Assembly: GCF_033568475.1 (NCBI RefSeq)
Contig: NC_133120.1
Coordinates: 83,408,151-83,472,150, forward strand
DNA from: Henckelia pumila
Taxonomy: Eukaryota > Streptophyta > Magnoliopsida > Lamiales > Gesneriaceae
Length of the DNA stretch: 64,000 nt
Direction of reading: 5' to 3'
The notes under the pieces were generated by a model. It was not told the DNA's origin. It did no database searches and saw only the letters and a list, made by a program, of their open reading frames with translations. The position numbers were made by a program, and so were the translations under genes. Shown piece by piece: positions 47,247-58,923 of the stretch (within the stretch, counting starts at the first letter, position 1; each line of letters opens with the position of its first letter).

Positions 47247-48478
47247 TAGGTGTTTATTCAATTCATATTTTTAATGACTTTTAATAACTTTTAAAAATGA
47301 CAGACTTGTGAAGTTGCTAGATTTTTATTGGCTTTTATAGAATGTTACAGAATTGTAAAAAGAATTCTATATATGGATTCCTGCAGACTTTTTGACAGAC
47401 TTTCATGGACATTTTTTTTAATGAAATTCTATAGATTTTGATTTATAACTTGAATGGTGATGAAAATAGAGATAGTTAAGTATTTACAAGCAAGTACAAA
47501 CTTTTTAAAATTATATAATGTATTGACTAAAGTAATAAATCTATTTATCATAGTATGTTTATTTTAAATTATAATAATCGATATATGTTTACGAAAATTA
47601 TTTGCTATGAATCCATCAAGCAAACATATCCATAAAGAAAATTCTTAACGCATTGCCTGAAAACAAAAAAAATATATTTAAAAACAATAAAAATTATATT
47701 AATTAACATTGTTAATACATAACAACACAATTAAACTCCGGTGAAGTAATATCTTTTTATTACAAATTATTAGCATTTAACCAACTAAAAAAAGCGATAA
47801 ATAATATATTTTAAAATAAATTACTGAACTTTTCCGATTACTTACGTAATTAATTTAATAATGTACATAAGTTTAGATAAAATAGAGAATATTAATATAA
47901 TATTGTACGTAATATAATTTTTAACGTAAATATAAAATATTTTTGTTAACGTAATAGCAATTAACGTAAGTTTACTATTAATAATAACAATTAACGTATA
48001 TATTTTAGATTAGATAAAATAATAGCAATTAACGTAAGTTTATTATTTTATATGTTTTCATGATTTTATTTTTATGGTTTTATAGAATTTTAATAATAAG
48101 AGATATATATGTTTTTTATGTTTGGAGAAAAATAATGATTTATATGTTTTTTATAATTAAAAATCTCTACAAATCTTTGACATGAGTAGTGGAGAATTTT
48201 TTACCTTTCAGAGTTGTACCTAAGGTTTCAAAATTTGTACTAAATAATTAATAGAAGTCAATGGAGATTTAATGACATTTTGGATACCTATAGACTTTTG
48301 TAGAGTTTTAAAAAGTCATGTTTGAATATCACATGACTTTTAAAAACTCTATGAAATTTCATGTTGAATACCCTTAAACTTTTTTAGAGTATGTAAAAAT
48401 CTAGATTGAATACATCTAGATTTTTAAACTCTACAAAAGTCATTAAAAGTTATTATTTCTCCTTAGTTGAATACTTAG
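47247..48478. mobile_element. Possible PIF/Harbinger-like element
   Basis: The two ends hold loosely inverted copies of TATTCAA...AATAACTTTTAATGACTTTT. A candidate 3-bp duplication TTA (47244-47246, 48479-48481) fits PIF/Harbinger. Several more inverted 'TTGAATA..AAAGTC' copies lie inside (near 48310-48430). Terminal repeats are imperfect and borders uncertain; no transposase is seen. Confidence 0.4.
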
Positions 48479-48891
48479 TTATAATTACAGTCTCTTATCA
48501 TCTTTTAAAAAATTTAAATTACTAAATATTATTTTATATTATATTATATTGATATAAATTTTGAAATATTTAATTAGTCGATCATTATAAAATTAACAAA
48601 AAAAAATTATTAACACGAAAAATTTATATATACGCTCACATCTTATAAACATTAAATATGCATGCAATTAATCGTATCAAATTAACAAACAAATTAATTA
48701 ACACAAAAACATTATATATACATATATATATATATCTATATATATATATCGTGCGCAAATTATGGCATGGGTTTTATATATAAAGAATTACATAAATTTA
48801 AAAGATACTTAATTATTTTAAATATCGTTGTTTTTTAAAAAAAGTACTTATATTAACACTTTCACAATAGTATTACGAGATGTAAATTATC

Positions 48892-49231
48892 TAGGGATGG
48901 TTTGGTACGGTATACCGCGGTATTCAACAAATACCGTATACCGTACCAAAAATTTCGATAATTTTCGATACCGATATCTTATCGAAAATTTCGGTATACC
49001 GACATGAAATTTCGGTATGACATAAATCCATACCGATACCGTACCCAATACCGAAATTCGGTACGGTACGGGTATACCGATTTTTTAAACTGTTTTTTTT
49101 TTTAAAATATCGGTATATGCGGTATCATATCGATACCGTGTATACCGACTTTTTTTCGGTATACCGAAAATTTTGATACCGTACCGAAATTTTCGGTATA
49201 TACGTTTTTTTTTTTGGGTACCCCAGCCCTA
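48892..49231. mobile_element. Non-autonomous hAT element D (340 bp)
   Basis: Starts TAGGGATGGTTTGG and ends CCCAGCCCTA. Perfect 8-bp duplication aaattatc (48884-48891, 49232-49239). The body is packed with GGTATACCG/CGGTAT palindromes, so it is largely self-complementary. Confidence 0.87.
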
Positions 49232-49239
49232 AAATTATC

Positions 49240-49656
49240 CCTAACTAATAAAATTAAAATATTTTACGTAAACCCAAAAAAATATTCACAAATAAAATAA
49301 TAAAATAAAGGCATAATTTTATATACAAGGACTTGACGTTGGTTGAATGAACAAAGTTTTATTGTTTAAAAAAAATAAGACTTTACCAGTAATAGCTTAT
49401 GCTAAAATAAGATGGTGAGATACTAATGTTTCTCTATACGCGTGGTGTATAATCATTTTTTTATAACTTATAAGTACATTGATTCTAAAATAAGAATTTA
49501 ATTTTTTTTAAATATTCTGATTTTTAATACGTTTTTGGAATTTTCTAAAAATAAAGTTAATTTCTCTGAAAAAAAAGGTATTTTAGTGATATCCATAATT
49601 TTTATGATTGGACCAATTATCATCATATGATCATTCAAAACTATAAATGATGGTTC
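49240..49656. other. AT-rich spacer
   Basis: AT-rich, with no recognisable gene or repeat. Confidence 0.45.
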
Positions 49657-49676
49657 AATAATAGCTAGCTTGTAGC

Positions 49677-49905
49677 CCACCGGGGCATAGGCGAGTTGAT
49701 AAGACCTGCGGTAACGTGGGAAGAAATTTCCCAGCGTTGCGGGTTCGATCCTCGTGTGGAGCATATTCTTTGCTGAAATATTGTGGGGTATGCTCTGGGG
49801 ATTGGGCCATGTGCTTTCTTCTTCATGTCCCTGTCGCTCGTGCACATCCCTCGATTTACCCTTCGCATGAGCCAATGGGTCCCCTTCGGAATCAACCCTT
49901 TCGAG
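49677..49905 (+). mobile_element. tRNA-derived SINE (about 229 bp)
   Basis: A box-like CATAGGCGAGTTGATAAG (from about 49685) and B box GGGTTCGATCCTC (about 49740) lie about 50 bp apart, as in an internal Pol III promoter. The insert is flanked by a 20-bp direct repeat, AATAATAGCTAGCTTGTAGC (49657-49676) and the same with one mismatch (49906-49925), a typical LINE-mediated target duplication. No long A tail is seen. Open frames across it are shadows. Confidence 0.82.
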
Positions 49906-49925
49906 AATAATAGGTAGCTTGTAGC

Positions 49926-50956
49926 TTTCTTCACTCTCGACCCTTCTCAGATGTCATATTCTCTTGCCTCTTAACAATTTTTTTTTTCTCTTAGGGAAAA
50001 TTTATTGTGATTTATTATTTTGACTCTTGGTTTTCTTCGAATCTATATTTCGATTTTTTTCATTACTCGTGAATCTTTTTAGCAATTAAAAGCGAGTTTA
50101 TACTTTATAGAAGTCGTAGGTTAAAAAATATTGAAATAAGTATAATTTTTCAAGTGGTTATATTAATATATATATATATATATATAATCTAAATATATAT
50201 ATATATCAGAAGATTTGATGTTTCAATAAATATTGAAAATGTTTTTTTTAAATTTTTTTAATTAAAAAAAGGATGTAATGAGCCCAAAAGCTAAAAATTT
50301 TATTTTTTTTAGAGTTTGGAAGGTATTTTAATATAATGTTTGGACAACTATTTTATATATATAAAAGAATTAATTTTGTTTAACCCCGGTTTTTTCCTAA
50401 AAACATTATTAAATCAATTGTTATTTCAAAATTATACTAAGAGAACACTTGTTTTTTAAAAAATAACTTTCACTGATATTTAAAAAAAATTTAACACATA
50501 CTGACATACTTAATAGTTTTTTTTTTCATTTATAAAATACTTCTCCAAAGTCCAAACAAAGCTAAGTGTTTTGTTTAGAACAATTATTGCAAACAAACAC
50601 TAAAATTTTTAAGAAAATAGTTTTTTTTTGGAAAAATACTTCTAATCAATTGACTTCTATAATCAAACGAACACTTGAATTTTTTTTAAAAAAATACTTT
50701 TAGTCAATTGACTTCTATAACCAAACGATCGAACACTCGATGTTATTACAATTTTAGAATTAAGGCTACCAAAACTATTAGCAAGTTATCACTTATCATG
50801 CACTCTTTGTCAATCAGTCATGATTCAGACGATGAACAAGTTATCGACCAAATTATGCACGCATTATGGGTAATCTGCAAAAAAAAAAAATCAAATAGAC
50901 TTTACTAGTTTTTATATTATTTAAATAAAAACAATAATAACATATGAACATCCAAT
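49926..50956. other. AT-rich spacer upstream of the tRNA gene
   Basis: Contains short (TA)n tracts near 50166-50205. No gene was recognised. Confidence 0.45.
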
Positions 50957-51030
50957 GACCGCATAGCGCAGTGGATTAGCGCGTCTGACTTCGGATCAGA
51001 AGGTCGTGGGTTCGACTCCCACTGTGGTCG
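50957..51030 (+). tRNA. tRNA-Arg (anticodon TCG)
   Basis: A 74-nt intronless tRNA. The acceptor arms GACCGCA and TGTGGTC pair with one G-U. The D arm is GCGCAGTGGATTAGCGC. The anticodon stem CTGA/TCAG encloses the loop CTTCGGA, so the anticodon is TCG, reading CGA codons. The T arm is GTGGG-TTCGACT-CCCAC. A CCAATG element upstream and a T run downstream fit a working plant Pol III gene. The discriminator base is G. Confidence 0.95.
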
Positions 51031-51036
51031 AATATC

Positions 51037-51044
51037 TTTTTTTT
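51037..51044 (+). terminator. Pol III terminator of tRNA-Arg
   Basis: Eight consecutive T residues, six bases past the tRNA end. Confidence 0.85.
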
Positions 51045-51790
51045 GCTAACAGTTAATTGTCTGACGCCACCATGGACTTCATCTTCCTGGGCCCAACACT
51101 GTCCGTTACTTATTTTTTGCACAGCCCATTTTGTTTCTTTTTCGCTTAAAGATTCATGTTTAAAGGTTTCGCATCCCATTCTTTAACTTAATAGATAACT
51201 AGCAAATCGTGACACTTGATTTGATACACACACATTTGCACATATGTTAAATTTTAGTATACGATATATAATTTTTTAAAAATAAATTTTAGTCAATGTT
51301 TGAGTTTGTACTTTGTTTATGCTTAGTTATTTGATTAAAAGATGTGGTGTCATGAAAAAAAGAATAAGCATATTGGTGTATTTTCAATATTAGAAACAAC
51401 TTATATAGATAGAGATATAAGTAGTATTTGATAATTACTTAAATCATAAAAAATAGCTAATCCAAAGCGAAATTTAAAACAACAATTTAATATCATTGTT
51501 TCCCAAAACTTGATAAATCTATACATAATCGTGGGTTGAAAAACGCTTGGACAATGACGAGAAGTTCGATTACTATATGTGTAGTATTCAAATCATTAAT
51601 TTGAGACACATATGCATAATTAATATTATAATAAAATATAAGGACTAAAGTTTCATTATCGTAACTTAAAGAGGCAGATACCATCGTCACCAAATTTCAC
51701 TGAATTCAAATCCATATTGATTCCCATGGTCTCCTGCTGATAAATTCTGTATTTGGAAACCAGCAATCTCCGAGCAAATCCCTTTCGGCC
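51045..51790. other. 5' flank of the UXS gene
   Basis: AT-rich; the last 100 bp or so are probably 5' untranslated region. No further gene is seen. Confidence 0.45.
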
Positions 51791-54700
51791 ATGAAGCAAT
51801 TGTACAAGCAATCGAATGCTCGAAGAGATGAAGATGTACCCCTTTCCGATACTCCACCATACTCCCCCAAAGCCTTGAAGCACCCTCGATCTCTCCCAAG
51901 ATCCATCAATTACATCCTCAAAGAGCAGCGCCTCCTGTTCATCCTCGTCGGTATCTTAATCGGCTCCTCTTTCTTCATCATCCAGCCCTCTCTATCCCGT
52001 GTCTCTACCTCCTCTTCCGTCGATCCCCGCAACCACATTTCCACCCGAAGCAGCGAATCTGCGCACGATCCGAGGGAATTAGGACAGAATTATGGGAATT
52101 GGGATAGCGGGAGTAATGGGTATCGTCCAAATGGGGTGGGGAGGGTGCCGGTTGGTATACGGGGGAAGAGGAAGAGGATCGTGGTCACTGGTGGGGCGGG
52201 ATTCGTGGGTAGTCATTTGGTGGATAAGTTGATTGCTAGAGGGGATGATGTGATAGTGATAGACAACTTTTTTACTGGGAGAAAGGAGAATATCGTTCAT
52301 TTGTTTGGGAATCCGAGGTTTGAGTTGATTAGGCATGATGTGGTTGAGCCCATTTTGCTGGAGGTGGATCAGATCTATCATTTGGCGTGCCCTGCGTCCC
52401 CGGTTCATTACAAGTATAATCCTGTCAAGACCATCATATCCTTCTTCTTTGATGTTATGACCATTTCTCGTTATAATTGAGTGTAACAATGTGTAGATGT
52501 TTGTGGGTAAGTGTGTGTGCTGGTGAATTTGTGTTAATATATGTTTCTTCCTGCGAATTGGCTTACACAGTTTAGATCATGATCCTTGCAAGATGGAGTG
52601 GATGTGCGTGTGTATTTCTGTAGGTATTCCTGTATAAATTTATAAATAAATATGAGTTGTCATGCTTGCAAATATAATCATGTTTTTAAGTATGTAAAAT
52701 CTTATGAAATCATATCTATTGCCCTTAAGCAAATAATTGCATTTCCCCTAATTATTACTATTTGAGTGTGTGAATGCAAAATGTACTTACTGTGTGTGCT
52801 CATGACATTATAGCCACAAGGGTCCCAGTTGAAGTAAGGTTTTTAATCAGAATTGTGTTTGTAGAATATAGTTCGATCTTTAAATTCAAGTTTGTCTTTC
52901 CCTATGGCATTTTGAGTTGTTTTTATAGGATGTTTTAATTTTTGTGATCCTTGACGGTGCTTACAAGACAAATGTGATGGGTACCCTGAATATGTTGGGC
53001 CTTGCAAAAAGAATTGGTGCTAGGTTTCTTCTTACAAGTACAAGTGAGGTTTACGGTGATCCTCTTGAGCATCCGCAGAAGGAGACTTATTGGGGACATG
53101 TGAATCCCATAGGTGAGTTCCATCTTTCTGAATGAATCCTGATGTGTTTGTTTATCATCATTATACAGTTTCGTTGTAAAGAGTTGTGACAGAATAATCT
53201 TAAATCATCAGGTGTAAGGAGTTGCTATGATGAAGGAAAACGAACGGCTGAAACCTTGACTATGGATTATCATCGCGGTGATGGTGTTGAGGTATTTAGC
53301 TTGTACTGTGCTCTGACTCGTTGAATTCTGAGCTTTACATTCAGAATTGAGTATTTATGGATATTAAAATTTCCTATATTTATCATTACTGAGTAAGGTA
53401 TCGGTGTCAATGGAATAGCTTTTGCATGTCAACTTATGCTATATTATGAATGACCGAGCAGTTGATTTGAAGGCAAACATTGCATAGTTATTGTTTTTGT
53501 ATTGTGTCTGCCAATTTCGAACAACCTCAGTAGGAGAAGAAATAACTTACATCTTTTGCTTGCATCTGGCCAGCTGAGTAGAGCGATATTTGGATGTGTC
53601 TGAAGTTCCTGCTAGTGCTTATCAGATTGGCATGTGAAACGAGTACAATTTTTTTATCACTCTGATGAGTATCCCATCTCTAACAACATGCGAAATTAAA
53701 GGCATCCATATAACCAACTGACTTTTATTGCATTTGTGAGCAATTAATTGGATGCTATGAATTTTTCTATATTTGTAGCAAGAGCATTTTCAGCCACTAA
53801 GAGCATCATTTGAAGGAAACTTGATAAAAATATGTACTGACATAGAGTCTCTAGCTGAGTTCTCAAAGACTGATGACAGCAGTGGTATCATTGATTTTCT
53901 GTGTTTAAGGGTATTCAAAACCTCATTGTCTAATTACCATTCTCACTCATATAGGTGCGCATTGCCCGCATTTTTAATACATATGGGCCTCGTATGTGTC
54001 TAGATGATGGTCGTGTTGTCAGCAACTTTGTTGCACAGGTTTGTTTTCCATGTTGTTTTTCATTATTCAACAATGACACGTCAATTTATTCGTTCAGCAT
54101 CCATGTTCTTATGGCTGTAACTGAATCATGCAGGCCATACGGAAGCAACCAATGACAGTGTATGGTGATGGGAAACAAACTCGAAGTTTCCAATATGTAT
54201 CCGACTTGGTATGTCATCTTTTCATGTTTCTGTGTATAACTAACACGAGTATTCTGAGAAGTTTGGTTTGAGGAAGTGAAAGCCGAATAATTGGGAGAAC
54301 TTTATGCCTTAATTGCATCATTAATATTGTCTGTCAGACATCCTACCAGAGTCTGTCTTAAGAGCAGTGTCCTCATAAAATGAATTCCATATGACTGATG
54401 TGAAGTGAGTTTTTAATGCTCAGCTCAGCTCGCGAAACATAAATATATTCGTGGAATAAAATACTACGATTGTCAAGCTTGGTGTGGTATTAGAATATAC
54501 AGTAACATAATCTTTATGAGGATACTATATGCACTTTCGGGATGTCAGGTTGATGGATTGGTGGCTTTGATGGAAGGCGAGCATTTGGGGCCATTCAACC
54601 TGGGTAATCCAGGAGAATTCACAATGTTAGAGCTTGCGGAGGTTTGGTCCAGATAATTAGTTTCATCTACATTTCACAAGTTTATGTCATATAACATTCC

Positions 54701-54942
54701 TTGAGTATGTTTGTTTATTTGGAATATAACAGGTTGTGAAAGAAACCATTGATCCTAGTGCAACCATTGAATTTAAACCAAACACTGCTGATGACCCTCA
54801 TAAGAGAAAACCAGACATTACTAAAGCAAAGGAACTTCTGAACTGGGAACCAAAGATTTCCTTGCGAGAAGGGTTGCCTCGAATGGTCACCGATTTCCGA
54901 AATCGCATCCTGAATGAAGACGAAGGAAAGGGAAACAAATGA
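51791..54942 (+). CDS. UXS: UDP-glucuronate decarboxylase (UDP-xylose synthase), membrane-anchored
   Basis: Makes UDP-xylose and CO2 from UDP-glucuronate with bound NAD, supplying xylan and xyloglucan synthesis in the Golgi. Seven exons: 51791-52435, 52965-53112, 53212-53291, 53955-54038, 54134-54208, 54549-54641 and 54733-54942, giving 444 residues, the size of Arabidopsis UXS2/UXS4 (type II membrane forms). A cytosolic tail of about 47 residues is followed by a signal anchor at about 48-64 ([17 protein letters not shown]). The Rossmann motif [10 protein letters not shown] is at 133-142, TSTSEVYGD follows in exon 2, and the catalytic Tyr270/Lys274 pair lies in YDEGK. Intron 1 has AT-AC borders (see separate entry); the other introns are GT-AG. 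Reading through intron 1 would end at 52480 and lose most of the enzyme. Confidence 0.95.
52436..52964 (+). other. U12-type AT-AC intron in UXS
   Basis: Conserved protein order (PVKTI then KTNVMGT) needs exon 1 to end at 52435 and exon 2 to start at 52965. This gives a 529-nt intron beginning ATATCCTTC and ending AC. No GT-AG pair gives this junction. A branch site TCCTTGAC (52948-52955) puts its A 10 nt before the 3' end, as U12 introns require. Donor and branch site are near-consensus for the minor spliceosome. Confidence 0.85.
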
Positions 54943-57341
54943 GAATACAACGGTGTTGGTATACATCAACCGAGACCATGTTGTGTATATTGTTTGATTT
55001 ATCATACGAACCTTATTTTTCTTTTTGTCCCGATACACGTATCGGAAGTGCCGGCAATAGGCTAAGTTGTATCTGGCTACTAGTGGTTTTGGGTATTGAG
55101 AATCTTCATCATTGGACTAGTCGTTGACAAGAATACGGGCAGTGCGTCTGTATGTTGTGATGTAAAATGATTTTTGGTATCAAGTGAATGCATAGAACTG
55201 GTCCAGTTTCGAGTATAAATATTCATATGGGTTTATATGCTTTAGATTTTACCTGTTGTATAATTCTTCAGACTTCCCTCTCATTGTAAAATGTGATCAC
55301 TGTAAGTTTCAGTTTCACAGTAAATTTTGCTACAATAAAGGCCAACGGACAGTTGCGTTTCACCCAATCTGGTTTGTGTGGAAGCAGACAGAGAAATCAT
55401 ATTAGGATGTGTGAAAATGAACTGTGAAATGGAGTGTTTCTTGGACTTATATAGTGAATTTATGGAGGCTCACATGATTTTATTCAGATTCATGGCATTT
55501 CCCCTACATTGTGGGGGACCCAATTAATAAATTTTGTTACGGAATTTGGTGACTGCTTAGATAAAAATGGGCATTTCATGTTTACTGATAGTGAGCTTGA
55601 AATTTCACCACCAACATGAAAAACACAGTAAATTTCAATGTAGCGTAATCATTCCGGTTAATATAATATAATATGTTCTATAATAAATTTATTGTGAGAC
55701 GACTTGATCCATATAAATAATGAAAAGTAACATAAAAAATAATAATTTTTAATTTGAAAGATTTATTTTACAAAATTAACATGACACACCTACTCAAATA
55801 AATCTTTTATGTATGTACTAATTTATTAATTTCTAATAAGTCACAAAATTTGATTTTATTGGGCACAAAAGGCATCAGATTCCATTGATTTTCGAACCAA
55901 ACCAAACTTCTGAGGATACACAAAGTGTCTACGTGTCTCATTCATCCATTCAGCATGTAAAGAAATATTCCCACGGTTTTCCACTCAATAAACGTAAATA
56001 GTTTTTTATATGATTCTTGTTTCACCTTGACCAAAGAATCTTGATTTTCGTCCCATTTTCGCCATTATTAGAAGCAAATGAGATCTATTTTTTTTTTTGT
56101 TTAATTTCTTATCCATAGTTGTTAATGTTAACTACATCAATTTGAACCCTCTAATTCAAAAATATCACATGAGACATAAATCTCATCTCATATTTGCGAT
56201 TAAATTTTCTTCAACATAAATATATACAAAAAAACAGCCTCAAGTATTGCCGAATTGCTTAAATTCCAAGGCACAAAAACCTCCTTTTGTCTATCAATAC
56301 TTGCTAATCAAGAAGAAAAATTGAAACTCACTCATCCAATTTTAGAGCATTGAACAATTTGAGGTGAAAGACCACTTGAAAACAGACAAGAATCCATCAA
56401 TGGCAAAGTGGAGCCAACCTGAATTTTCAAACACACCCCTGTACTTAAATATATTTCAAGAAACACCCCCGTAGGGCTTTACAAAATCATGTGTAATGAA
56501 TGAGGCAGAAAGTGAATAAATAATTTAAGTAACCGTTGCCTTTGTCTCATACATTGTACAGTATAAGGCTATTAAATTCTAGGTACAGTTTTTACCCCTG
56601 AAAATTCCATTTAAAACTCGTCAGAAATGATGTTCTCGCCAACTGCTAAAAATTAAATTTTACAGCTAGTGTGTTTATACTTTATACATGTGTTTAAAAA
56701 TATATATATATATTATTCAAGAAGATGCCGCTGAGTATTTCAGGAATCCAATCCACGAGTGTCGCACATATTAATTTTTTTCCACCTTAAAATTTTACGC
56801 ACTCCCATGCCAATTTTTACCAACCCATTTTTCCAAACAATGAATACATGAGTGATGATGTGGCATATATATCAAGTAGTTCATAAAAAATATTGTGTGT
56901 CCACGTTCTTGTAATATAAGATTTGATGAATAAAAAGTTATATTTACAAAAGATTAAGTTCGAATCATATCGCGAGATCGAACTAATTAATGTCGTTTTT
57001 TTATATGATATATAGATGTGTATTCAGCTTAGCTAAACCTTGCCAAAAAAATATATGTTCAAAATATCAAGTTAATTTTGTTAGGTAAATTTTGCATGCG
57101 GGAAAATTGAGAAGAAAACAAGCTTTCGGATAACAAAACGTATAGAATATCTTGGGGTACAAAATTTGACGGGTAGGAAACAAGAAAAGTGTGCTAGTTT
57201 TCTTCTCTCTTCTTCCTAGTCATTGGAACTAAACCATTCACACCAAGAAGAATCTCATCTTCAAATCAAAGAATCCCAAACTTTCTTCTATCCCTTAGCT
57301 GATTTCTTGGACCATTATCTCTTCATTCAGCTCTCCGGAAG
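54943..57341. other. Spacer between UXS and the NaKR-like gene
   Basis: Starts with the UXS 3' untranslated region and ends with the 5' untranslated region of the next gene (CT-rich around 57200-57340). The middle is AT-rich, with no gene or clear repeat. Confidence 0.5.
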
Positions 57342-58923
57342 ATGAAGAAAATGGATATATTCTGCGCATCACAAGTTTCGACGGCCATTTGCCTCAGCAT
57401 GGAACAAAAACAATCATCATCATCATCATCATCACCTTCACCGTCGTCTCTTTTACTCGGTCGAGCCCTCGACCGGCACAATCCCATTATCCGTGACTCG
57501 AGAAGAATCCCGAAATCTCTCCCTCCTTGCAACATGTCTCAGCCACCTGTCTCCCCCAAGCCAATCAAGAAAAAGAATGCGAAAAACCCTCCAAAGGAAA
57601 ATCACGATCAAGCCGAGATCTTGAATGGTCTCGCTACAAAAAGAGCTGATGAAAAGGTCTCGAATGATGATGGTGGGAATGGTAATAGTAAAGCTGCTGC
57701 TGTTCTTGCGCCGAGGAAGAGCTGGAACTGTACCAGGCCGGGTGATTTCATCAGCCCTCCTGGTTCTACTAGGTATTTGTTGAGTGATAAGGCTGCTCCC
57801 AGTGCTGATCCCGAACCGGGATTGAAGCAGATACCAGCTGAAATTTCAAAGTCTGAAGAGTTGAAAACAGAGGAACCATCTTCATCTCCAGAGCAGGTTT
57901 TCTTTTATGTACACATAATGTATCAGTTCGTGTATTTTTTGCTTAAAGTGTTTATCTTGATTCTTGTAATCCATCGCATGTTTAGGATTGTAGACTCTTG
58001 AGCAGTTTGTTGGTTGTGTCAGTTCATAAGATTAGAGTTTTTTCTTGAAATATTTTTATTTTTATGGCCTTTTTTTGTCGCAGGTGGTGGTTCTGAGAGT
58101 GTCACTGCATTGCAGAGGATGTGAGAAAAAAATGAGGAAACATATCTCTAGAATGGAAGGTATGGATGCATATGGTTAATGCAAGCTCTCTTTTTGCCCC
58201 TTCCATTCACTTCTTTATGAGCAAATGTGTTTGGTGTCAAATTGTGTAAACACAAATGGTTTAAAATTCTCCATTTTCTCCAACTCTTAGGTATTGTTTT
58301 CTAGAGCTTCTAGGAAGCACTTTTGAGCTTTTCTTTAACAAAATTTTCAGTGCTCTCTCCCAAACACTGCCTTATTCTGCTCTTCCTCCCATTTTTTCCG
58401 GATTATGTTGTCATTGGCGTCGATTTCTCAAGAGATGGGCGATGTTTCATCTCAAATATTTAGGAGTTTTTTCTATCTACCAAGCTAGTATTGCAGCGAA
58501 ACTATTGTACCAGTGATTGTGCTACCAAAAAATCTTTTTTCTCACAGCTCAAAAAACTTAACAGCTTAACTGCTGGTTGCAGACATAGGTGAAGGGATGG
58601 GAGGTTGTTTCTTGATTGAAGTTTAATAAATTTGCAACAACCAGTTGACACCTGCAATCCCCCTCAGAACTTTAAGTCAAGAATTTTATAATGAGCGATA
58701 TCTTTGTAATTAGACAAATCTTGCAGGAGTCACATCTTTCGACATAGATTTTCTAGCAAAGAAGGTGACTGTTGTCGGGAACGTTACGCCATTAGGCGTC
58801 CTATCCAGCATATCTAAGGTGAAGAATGCTCAACTCTGGCCTCCTACGATACCTTCCTCAATCCCACAACTCTATTTGAGTGGCTCAGAACTGAAGAAAG
58901 GGTATAAACTAGCTGGTGAATGA
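57342..58923 (+). CDS. NaKR-like heavy-metal-associated (HMA) protein
   Basis: Three exons: 57342-57896, 58084-58159 and 58727-58923 (GT-AG), 275 residues. The N-terminus MDIFCASQVSTAICLSM is the hallmark of the SODIUM POTASSIUM ROOT DEFECTIVE (NaKR) family. A Ser/Pro/Lys-rich middle includes PRKSWNCTRPGDFISPPGSTRYLLSD, here split as PRKSWNCTRPGDF and SPPGSTRYLL. The C-terminal HMA domain begins VVVLRVSLHCRGCEKKM, with the metal-binding CxxC at residues 195-198, then VTSFDIDFLAKKVTVVG and the terminal WPP. NaKR1 acts in phloem ion homeostasis and FT movement. The neighbouring TPR gene suggests orthology with NaKR2 or NaKR3. The role here is by family only. Confidence 0.9.

Noticed and set aside
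49498-49934. Open frames on both strands near 49.5-49.9 kb
   Set aside because: They cover the SINE and AT-rich flank, have no family resemblance and differ in frame.
15786-50205. Possible CRISPR-like or satellite arrays
   Set aside because: Only simple TA and AAT microsatellites and dispersed motifs were seen; no regularly spaced identical repeats with unique spacers, and the organism is a plant.
50976-51179. Minus-strand frame across the tRNA (GSRTHDLLIR-like)
   Set aside because: Antisense translation of tRNA-Arg, a well-known false protein.
52436-52480. Continuation of UXS exon 1 to a stop at 52480
   Set aside because: It breaks the conserved PVKTI-KTNVMGT order; the sequence from 52436 is a U12 donor, and six further exons follow.
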